From the NCBI RefSeq assembly GCF_028898845.1, contig NZ_CP118574.1, positions 124,001 through 188,000 on the forward strand: a stretch of DNA of 64,000 bases. Direction: 5' to 3'. Shown here in pieces: positions 56,001 through 64,000 of this stretch. A program made the position numbers and the translations under genes. This DNA is from Streptomyces sp. WZ-12 (GTDB lineage Bacteria > Actinomycetota > Actinomycetes > Streptomycetales > Streptomycetaceae). Position 1 is the stretch's first letter; every line of letters starts with the position of its first letter. Below the pieces are notes generated by a model. It was not told the origin of the DNA and did not search any database. It saw nothing but the letters and a program-made list of their open reading frames with translations.

Positions 56001-59000
56001 GGGCAGGCAGGCGCCGGCCAGCGCGGAGAGGACGCCGTCGGGGCCGATCTCCAGGAAGGCGTTCGCGCCACGCTCCGCCAACGCCCGCACACCATCGGCG
56101 AACCGGACGGTCGCCCGCACATGCCGCACCCAATAATCAGCGCAACCCAACTCCCCCGCCGCAGCCACCTCACCCGTCACATTCGACACCACCGCAATCC
56201 GCGGCTCGCGATACTCAAGACCCTCCGCAACCACCCGGAACTCATCAAGCATCGGATCCATCAACGGAGAATGAAAAGCATGACTGACAGACAAGCGACG
56301 CGTCCGCACCCCCCGCGGGACAGTTGCTCCACAACCCGCCCAACGTCACCCTCAGCACCTGAAACCACCACCGAAGCAGGCCCGTTGACCGCCGCAACGG
56401 CCACCGCCCCACCACCCAACAACGGAACGACATCCTCCTCCCCCGCCTCCACCGCCACCATCACGCCACCCTCCGGCAACCCATCCATCAACCGCGCCCG
56501 AGCAGCAACCAACCGACACGCATCCCCCAAACGACAACACCCCAGCAACCTGCGCCGCCACAACCTCACCCACCGAATGCCCCGCCACAAACTCCACCCG
56601 CACACCCCACACCGACACCAACCGGAACAACGCCACCTCCACCGCAAACAACGCCGGCTGAGCCCAACCCGTCCGATCCAACAACCCACACTCACCACCC
56701 CACATCACCTCCCGCAAAGAAACACCCCACCCCAACTCCACATCCAACAACCCCACCACCTCATCAAAAGCATCCGCAAACACCGGGAAAGCCGCATACA
56801 ACTCACGCCCCATACCCACCCGCTGCGCACCCTGACCCGAGAAGAGGAAGGCCGTGCGGCGTTCGCGGGCCTCCGCGCGGGCGGTCTCGGTGATGCCGTC
56901 GGTGGCGGCCAGCAGGACGGCCCGGTGCTCGAAGGTGGCGCGGCTGGTGACGAGGGAGTGGGCGAGGTCGACGGGCGGGAGGGCGGGCCGGTCCGCGGCG
57001 AAGGCGCGCAGACGGGCGATCTGGGCGTCGAGGGCGGCGGCGGAACGCGCCGAGACCACCCACGGGATGAGCTCCGGTGTCCGGGTCACCGCGGCCGGCT
57101 CGACGGCCGGCTCGTCCGGTGCGGCCTGTTCCAGGACGACGTGGGCGTTGGTGCCGCTGATGCCGAACGAGGAGACGCCGGCCCGGCGCGGTCGGCCGGT
57201 CTCCGGCCAGGCCGTGTGCTCGGTGAGCACTCGGACGGCGCCGGTGGTCCAGTCGACCCGGGTGGAGGGTTCGGTGACGTGCAAGGTGCGCGGCAGGGAG
57301 CCGTGTTGGAGGGCCAGCACCATCTTCATCAGGCCGGCGACGCCGGCGGCGGCCTGGGTGTGGCCGAGGTTGGACTTCACCGAGCCGAGCAGCAGCGGGC
57401 GGTCCTGCGGGCGGTCCTGGCCGTAGGTGGCCAGCACCGCCTGGGCCTCGATGGGGTCGCCGAGGACGGTGCCGGTGCCGTGCGCCTCGACGGCGTCCAC
57501 GTCGGCCGGGGTCAGGCCGGCGCCGGTCAACGCCTGGCGGATGACGCGCTGTTGGGACGGGCCGTTGGGCGCCGTCAGGCCGTTGGAGGCGCCGTCCTGG
57601 TTGACGGCCGAGCCGCGCACCACGGCGAGGATGTCATGGCCGTTGCGGAGGGCGTCGGAGCGGCGTTCGACGACGAGGACGCCCACGCCCTCGGACCAGC
57701 CGGTGCCGTCGGCGGCGTCGGAGAACGCCTTGCAGCGGCCGTCCGGCGCCAGGCCGCCCTGGCGGGTGAAACCGGCGAAGCTGGTGGCGGTCGTCATGAC
57801 GGTGACGCCGCCGGCCAGCGCCATGGTGCACTCGCCCGAGCGCAGTGCCTGGGCGGCCCAGTGCAGGGCGACGAGGGAGGAGGAGCAGGCGGTGTCCACG
57901 GTGACCGCGGGGCCTTCGAGGCCGAAGGCGTAGGCGAGGCGGCCGGAGATGACGCTGGCGGCCAGTCCGGTGCCGGCGTGCCCTTCGACGTCCTCCTGGG
58001 CACGGAGCACGAGGCTCGCGTAGTCCTGGCCGTTGGTGCCGATGAAGACGCCGGTGCGGGAGCCGCGGAGCCGGGTCGGGTCGGTGCCGGTGCGCTCGAC
58101 GGCCTCCCAGGCGGTCTCCAACAGCAGCCGCTGCTGGGGGTCCATGGCGAGGGCCTCGCGCGGGGAGATGTCGAAGAAGCCCGGGTCGAAGTCGGCCGCG
58201 TCGTAGAGGAATCCGCCGACGTGGGTGGCGCTGCGCCCCTGCCCGTCGCCGGCGAGCAGGTCGAGGTCCCAGCCGCGGTCGGTGGGGAACGCGTCAATGC
58301 CGTCACGGCCCTCGCTCAGCAGTTGCCAGAGCGCCTCGGGGGTGGTGACGCCGCCGGGGAAGCGGCAGGCCATGCCGACGATGACGACCGGGTCGTCGTC
58401 GACCGGGGCGGCCGGCGCCGGTGGGGTCGCCGGGGCGGAGTCCGGCCGGTCGCCGGTGAGTTCGGCGAGGAGGTGGGTGGCGAGGGCGCGCGGTGTGGGG
58501 TGGTCGAAGACCAGGCTGGGCGGGAGGGGCAGGGCGGTGGTGGCGGCGAGGGCGTTGCTCAGTTCCACGGCGGTCAGCGAGTCGAAGCCGAGGTCACGGA
58601 AGGGCTTGTCGGTCCGGATGGCGTCGGCGCCGCGGTGGCCGAGCACCGCGGCGGCGGTGGTGCGGACCGCGCGGAGGAGGACGCCGGTGCGGTCGGCGGG
58701 TGCGGTGGCGGCCAGTTGGTCGCGCAGTTCGGCGGCGGCGCCGGCCTGTTGGCGGTGCGCCTCCTGGACCGCGCGGGCCGCGGCGCGGGCCGCGGGCAGT
58801 CGGCCGAGCAGCGGGCTGGGCCGCAGGGCCAGCAACGATTCCAGCAGCCGGGGTTGTTGTAGGTCGGCGATGATCAGGGTGGGGTGCGGCTCGGTCACCG
58901 CGCGGGCCAGGGCCGGTACGGCGAGGTCCGGGGCGAGCAGCCCGACGGGGTCGGCGCCGGGGCGGGTGTGGCGGGCGGCCATGCCGTCGCCGGCCCAGGC

Positions 59001-62000
59001 CCCCCAGGCGATCGAGGTGGCCGCGAGGCCCTGTGCGCGGCGCCGCTCGGCGAGGGCGTCGAGGACGGCGTTGGCCGCGGCGTAGCCGGCCTGGCCGGGG
59101 TTGCCGACGGCGCCGGCGACGGAGGAGAACAGCACGAAGACCGTGGGCCCGGCGTCCCGGGTCAGTTCGTCCAGGAGGAGGGCGGGGGCGACCTTGGCGC
59201 GGAAGACCGCGGCGAACCGGTCCGGGGTGAGGCCGGTCAGCACGCCGTCGTCCAGGACGCCCGCGGCGTGCACCACGGCGGTCAGCGGGCGGTCGGCGGG
59301 GATCTCGGCGAGGACCCAGGTGAGTTGCTGCCGGTCGGCGGCGTCGCACGCCGCGAGGGTGACGCGGGCGCCCAGGGCGGTCAGTTCGGCGGCCAGGTCC
59401 TCGGCACCGGGTGCGTCGGGGCCGCGGCGGCTGAGCAGCAACAGGTGCTCCGCACCGTGGGCGGCGAGCCAGCGGGCGGTATGCCGGCCGAGGGCGCCGG
59501 TGCCGCCGGTGATCAGCACGGTGCCGGTGGGCCGCCATGCGGCGTCGGGGGCGTGGTCGGGGGCGGGCGCCGCGGTGAGGCGTCGGCCGTAGGTGCCGGT
59601 GGCGCGCAGGGCGAGCTGGTCCTCGTCGCCGGCGCCCACGAGTGCGGCGGGCAGCCGGCGCGCGGTGCGCTCGTCGAGTGCGACGGGCAGGTCGATCAAC
59701 CCGCCCCAGTGGCGCGGGAGTTCCAGCGCCGCGACCCGGCCCAGTCCCCAGACGGCGGCCTGCGCGGGCGCCGCCGGCTGCTCGCCGGGGAGCGCGGCGG
59801 CCGCGCCCCGGGTCAGGGCCCAGAGCGGGGCCGGGCAGCCGGTGTCGGCGAGGGCTTGGACGAGGGCCGCGGTGGCGGTGACGCCGGCGGGTACCGCGTC
59901 GTCACCGGTGGTCTCGTCCAGTGCCAACAGTGAGACGACGGCGGCGAGTTCACCGCGGTCGGGGTCCTGCGCCGCCGCGAGCAGTGCGGCGAACGCGGCC
60001 CGGCCGGTGCCGTCGCCGGCCACGTCCACCCGGTGGGCGTCCGGGCCGAGGGCGGCGAGCACGTCGGCGATCCACGGGTCGTCGGCCACGGCGGCGGGGA
60101 CGACGGCCAGAATGCCGCCGCCGCGCGGCGCTCCGTCGAGCGTGAGCGGTTCCCAACCCTCCCGGTAGCGCAGGGCGTTGACGGCCGAGTCGGCGCGGTG
60201 CCGGGTGCGCCAGGCGGACAGTGCGGGCAGTACGGGGCCGAGTTGTTCGCCGTCGATGTCCAGGCGGGCGGCGAGCGCCGACACGTCCGCGCGTTCCACA
60301 GCGGCCCAGAACTCCGCATCGGCGGCGTCCGCACCAACGCCATCGGACGCGGTCGCCAGCTCCGGCCAGAACCGCTCGCGTTGGAAGGCGTACGTCGGGA
60401 GGTCGACGCCCCGCGCCCCGGTACCGGCCAGGGCGGCGCCCCAGTCGACGGTCTCGCCGGCGACGTGCAGCCGCGCCAATCCGGTGAGCAGGGCGCTCTC
60501 CTCGCCGCGGTCCTTGCGCAGGGTGGGTGTCACGAGCGCATCGGCGGGCAGCACGGTGCGGGCGAGCGCGGAGAGGACGCCGTCGGGGCCGATCTCCAGG
60601 AAGGCGTTCGCGCCACGCTCCGCCAACGCCCGCACACCATCGGCGAACCGGACGGTCGCCCGCACATGCCGCACCCAATAATCAGCGCAACCCAACTCCC
60701 CCGCCGCAGCCACCTCACCCGTCACATTCGACACCACCGCAATCCGCGGCTCGCGATACTCAAGACCCTCCGCAACCACCCGGAACTCATCAAGCATCGG
60801 ATCCATCAACGGAGAATGAAAAGCATGACTGACAGACAAGCGACGCGTCCGCACCCCCCGCCGGGACAGTTGCTCCACAACCCGCCCAACGTCACCCTCA
60901 GCACCTGAAACCACCACCGAAGCAGGCCCGTTGACCGCCGCAACGGCCACCGCCCCACCACCCAACAACGGAACGACATCCTCCTCCCCCGCCTCCACCG
61001 CCACCATCACGCCACCCTCCGGCAACCCATCCATCAACCGCGCCCGAGCAGCAACCAACCGACACGCATCCCCCAACGACAACACCCCAGCAACCTGCGC
61101 CGCCACAACCTCACCCACCGAATGCCCCGCCACAAACTCCACCCGCACACCCCACACCGACACCAACCGGAACAACGCCACCTCCACCGCAAACAACGCC
61201 GGCTGAGCCCAACCCGTCCGATCCAACAACCCACACACACCCTCACCACCCCACATCACCTCCCGCAAAGAAACACCCCACCCCAACTCCACATCCAACA
61301 ACCCCACAACCTCATCAAAAGCATCCGCAAACACCGGGAAAGCCGCATACAACTCACGCCCCATACCCACCCGCTGCGCACCCTGACCCGAGAAGAGGAA
61401 GGCCGTGCGACGGGGGGTTGCCGCCCCCCTGGCGACCTCGGTGAGGCCGGTGACGTCGGTGTCGGTGGCGCCTTCGGTCTCCGTGGCGCCGTGGGTGGCG
61501 AGCAGCACGGCGCGGTGTTCGAAGAGGGAGCGGCCGGTGGCCAGGGTGTGTGCGGTGTCGAGCGGCGGCAGGGTGGTCGCGGCGGTGCGCAGGCGGTCGA
61601 GTTGGGCGTCGAGGGCGGCCGGGGTCTGCGCGGAGACGGGCCAGGCGACCACCGTGGGGGCGGGTCGGTCGTCCGCGGGCGCGGGTTCGGCTTCGGCGGA
61701 CGGCTGTTCCAGGATGACGTGGGCGTTGGTGCCGCTGATGCCGAAGGAGGAGACGCCGGCCCGGCGCGGTCGGTCGGTCTCCGGCCAGGGGGTCTCTTCG
61801 GCGAGCAGGCGAACGGTGCCGTCCGACCAGTCGACGTGCGAGGACGGTTCGGTGAGGTGCAGGGTGCGCGGCAGGGTGCCGTGGCGCATGGCCATGACCA
61901 TCTTGACCAGGCCGGCCGCGCCGGCGGCGGACTGGGTGTGGCCGATGTTGGACTTCACCGAGCCGAGCAGCAGCGGGCGTTCGGGATCGCGGTCGGCACC

Positions 62001-64000
62001 GTAGGTGGCGATCAGCGCCTGGGCCTCGATGGGGTCGCCGAGCGGGGTGCCGGTGCCGTGCGCCTCGACGGCGTCGACGTCGGCCGGGGTCAGGTGGGCG
62101 TTGGCGAGGGCCTGGCGGATGACGCGCTGTTGGGCCGGGCCGTTGGGTGCGGTCAGGCCGTTGGAGGCGCCGTCCTGGTTGACGGCCGAGCCGCGCACCA
62201 CGGCGAGGACGCGGTGGCCGGCGCGGCGGGCGGCGGAGAGCCGTTCCAGGACGAGGACGGCGGCGCCCTCGGACCAGCCGGTGCCGTCGGCGGCGTCGGA
62301 GAACGCCTTGCAGCGGCCGTCCTGGGCGAGGCCGCCCATCCGGGAGAAGCCGGTGAAGTTGGCGGCGGTGGTCATGACGGTGACGCCGCCGGCCAGCGCC
62401 ATGGTGCACTCGCCGGCGCGCAGTGCCTGGGCGGCCAAGTGCACGGAGACCAGGGAGGAGGAGCAGGCGGTGTCGACGGAGAGTGCCGGGCCTTCCAGGC
62501 CGAGGGCGTAGGCGAGGCGGCCGGAGACGACGCTGACGGCGAGGCCGGTGGTCGCGTGGCCGGCGATGTCGTCCCGGGAGCGCATCACGAGTCCGGCGTA
62601 GTCCTGGCCGCTGACGCCCATGAACACGCCGGTGGGGGTGGTGCGCAGGGAGTGCGGGTCGATGCCGGCGCGTTCGGCGGCCTCCCAGGCGACCTCCAGG
62701 AGGATGCGCTGCTGCGGGTCCATGGCGAGGGCCTCGCGCGGGGAGATCCCGAAGAACGCCGCGTCGAAGTCGGCGATGTCGCGCAGGAATCCGCCCTGTC
62801 CTGAGGGGGCTCCCTGGGCGCCGCCGAGCGCCGGGTGGCGGTCCCACTCGCGGTCGGCGGGGAAGCCGGTGATCGCGTCGGTTCCGGTGGCCACCAGGTC
62901 CCACAGGTCTTCCGGGGAACCGACGCCGCCGGGGAAGCGGCAGGCCATGCCGACGATGACGACCGGGTCGTCGTCGGCCGCGGGGGCCGGTGCCGCGGCG
63001 GTGACGGTCACCGCGGCGTCGGCGCCGAGGAGTTCGTCGTGGAGGTAGTCGGCGAGCCGGTCGGGGGTCGGGTAGTCGAAGATGAGGGTGGCGGGCAGGG
63101 TGAGGCCGGTGGCCTTGCCGAGCCGGTTGCGCAGTTCGATGGCGGTGAGCGAGTCGAAGCCGAGCTGGCGGAACTCTCGTCGGGCGTCCACGGGTTCGGT
63201 GGAGCCGTGGCCGAGGACGGTGGCCGCCTCGGTGCGGACCAGCTCGACGAGGAACGGGGTGCGTTCGTCCTCGGGGAGGGTGGCCAGACGCTCGGCGAGG
63301 CCGGCGCGGGAGACGCCGGCGGAGCCGGCCCGGGCGCGGCGACCGGTGGCGCGGACCAGGCCGCGCAGGACGGCGGGGACGCCGACCGCGGCGGGCAGTG
63401 CGCCGCCGGTGAGGCCGAGCGGGACGATCAGGGGTTCGTCGGCGGCGGTGGCGGCGTCGTAGAGGGCGAGGCCGCGGGCGGCGGAGAGCAGCGGGAGGCC
63501 GCCGGCCTCGCTGACGCGGTTCAGGTCGTGGTCGGTCAGTCCGCCGGTCATGCCGGCGCCCTGTTCCCAGGCGCCCCAGGCGAGCGAGGTGGCGGGCAGG
63601 CCGAGGGCGTGGCGGTGGGCGGCGAGCGCGTCGAGGAAGGCGTTGCCGGCCGCGTAGTTGGCCTGGCCGGGGCCGCCCATGACGCCGGCGGTCGAGGAGT
63701 AGAGCACGAACGCGGCCAGGTCGTGGTCGCGGGTGAGGTCGTGCAGGTGCCAGGCGGCGTCCAGCTTGGGGCGCAGGACCGTGGCGAGGCGGTCGGGGGT
63801 CAGGGCGGTGAGGGTGCCGTCGTCCAGCACGCCGGCGGTGTGCACGACGGCGGTGAGCGGGTGGTCGGCGGGCACGGTGGCGAGCAGCCCGGTCAGGGCG
63901 GTGCGGTCGGCGGCGTCGCAGGCCGCGAGGGTGACGCGGGCACCCAACTCCTCCAGTTCGGCGCGGAGTTCGACGGCGCCCGGGGCGTCGGGGCCGCGCC
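53007..64000 (-). CDS. nysJ: Modular PKS, end of module 15 plus modules 16-17 (partial, frame broken twice in AT17)
   Basis: This is the 3' part of a long PKS gene whose frame is open to the right edge. Visible order: partial KR and ACP (module 15), KS-AT-KR-ACP (module 16), KS-AT-DH*-KR-ACP (module 17), then a C-terminal docking helix ending at 53007. NysJ and AmphJ have three modules (15-17), which fits. All ATs are malonyl type (HAFH). The KRs are B-type (LDD or LED). As given, the frame is shifted at about 56530 and restored at about 56316, with a stop near 56352 in the intervening frame; protein similarity resumes perfectly on both sides. Module 16 has no DH or ER, so it leaves a hydroxyl (C7), as in nystatin; AmphJ module 16 is fully reducing. 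The missing 5' part lies beyond 64000. Confidence 0.88.
56020..56858. repeat. AT repeat, copy in module 17
   Basis: 839 bases nearly identical to 60565-61409. Differences I can see are a 6-base in-frame deletion here near 56690 (GGECGLL against GGEGVCGLL), the two single-base indels described separately, and at least one substitution near 56757. It covers most of the AT17 catalytic domain. Both edges are abrupt. Confidence 0.92.
56315..56531 (-). other. Compensating frameshift pair inside AT17
   Basis: Compared with the near-identical AT16 copy, this stretch has one extra A in the A-run at 56529-56531 and one C missing at about 56315-56316. Read leftwards on the minus strand, the frame is lost at the first and regained at the second. 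The 70 or so residues between are intact AT sequence in the alternate frame ([20 protein letters not shown] onward). Net length change is zero. Confidence 0.9.
58440..62965 (-). other. NysJ module 16: KS-AT-KR-ACP
   Basis: KS spans about 62965-61730 (SVDTACSSS), AT about 61390-60370 ([14 protein letters not shown], malonyl), KR about 59525-59000 ([18 protein letters not shown]) and ACP about 58620-58440 (LGFDSL). Between AT and KR there is only the KR structural subdomain with its linker; no dehydratase motif is found. The expected outcome is a plain beta-hydroxyl. Confidence 0.85.
60565..61409. repeat. AT repeat, copy in module 16
   Basis: 845 bases nearly identical to 56020-56858. This copy is in frame throughout and gives a complete AT, so it serves as the reference for judging the damaged copy. 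Both copies share a synonymous codon pattern that differs from the KS and KR on either side. Confidence 0.92.
63010..64000 (-). other. NysJ module 15, partial: KR (C-terminal part)-ACP
   Basis: The frame enters the window inside a KR, with [19 protein letters not shown] leading into [13 protein letters not shown] (B-type), GQANY and NAFLDAL. The ACP follows at about 63220-63010 (LGFDSL). Any DH or ER of this module lies beyond the right edge. In nystatin module 15 is fully reducing; this cannot be checked here. Confidence 0.8.

Larger units (their letters stand above)
53240..58400 (-). other. NysJ module 17: KS-AT-DH*-KR-ACP
   Basis: KS spans about 58400-57130 (TACSSS), AT about 56858-55805 (malonyl, interrupted by two indels), DH about 55750-55000, KR about 54315-53800 ([18 protein letters not shown]) and ACP about 53450-53240 (LGFDSL). 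The DH catalytic His is replaced by Tyr (codon 55656-55658, [12 protein letters not shown]), and the second motif reads [10 protein letters not shown], with Arg instead of His or Gln. It should therefore be inactive, leaving the C5 hydroxyl. Confidence 0.85.

Noticed and set aside
56690..56700. A 6-base difference between the AT16 and AT17 repeats as a third frameshift
   Set aside because: It is a multiple of three and only removes two residues from a surface loop (GGECGLL against GGEGVCGLL).

Overview
The window is very GC-rich (about 70% or more) with strong third-position G/C bias, as in Streptomyces or a close relative. It holds the central part of a large type I modular polyketide synthase (PKS) cluster for a mycosamine-bearing polyene macrolide of the nystatin/amphotericin family. 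Nearly every base belongs to a PKS gene or a tailoring gene. The gene order matches the published nystatin and amphotericin clusters, so I use nys names. Module numbers (0 to 7 and 15 to 18) are assigned by that analogy; they are not derived from this window alone.

Layout, left to right. 1-27416 (-): nysC-like giant PKS, open off the left edge, with modules 3 to 7 visible. All five have KS-AT-DH-KR-ACP, and module 5 also has an enoylreductase (ER). 27436-36981 (-): nysB-like bimodule (modules 1 and 2, both with methylmalonyl-type AT). 37027-41097 (-): nysA-like loading module with a KS whose active-site Cys is Ser. 41098-41447: divergent promoter region with a PAS-LuxR (PimM-type) operator-like site. 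41448-45351 (+): four-gene operon of glycosyltransferase (nysDI), sugar aminotransferase (nysDII), P450 (nysN) and ferredoxin (nysM). 45369-45401: a strong hairpin between convergent genes. 45435-46619 (-): second P450 (nysL/pimD type). 46763-52951 (-): nysK-like final module 18 with thioesterase. 53007-64000 (-): 3' part of a nysJ-like gene, with the end of module 15 and modules 16 and 17, running off the right edge.

How the genes work together. NysA supplies an acetate starter from malonate. NysB adds two propionate units with hydroxyls. NysC builds a diene (modules 3 and 4), then a saturated bond (module 5, ER), then most of a second polyene run (modules 6, 7 and onward). NysJ and NysK add hydroxylated units, and the thioesterase closes the macrolactone. 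NysN with NysM would oxidise the exocyclic methyl to a carboxylate, NysL would hydroxylate (or epoxidise) the polyol side, and NysDII/NysDI make and attach mycosamine. The domain logic predicts a degenerate heptaene (diene plus tetraene) of nystatin type. Module 16 here is KS-AT-KR-ACP, which gives a C7 hydroxyl as in nystatin and unlike amphotericin.

Main oddities: two compensating single-base indels in AT17, inside a copy of a roughly 840-bp near-identical AT repeat; several other intragenic repeats suggesting gene conversion; patches of PKS sequence with clearly different synonymous codon use; and two dehydratases with lost catalytic residues. I see no tRNA, rRNA, insertion sequence, CRISPR array or phage genes.
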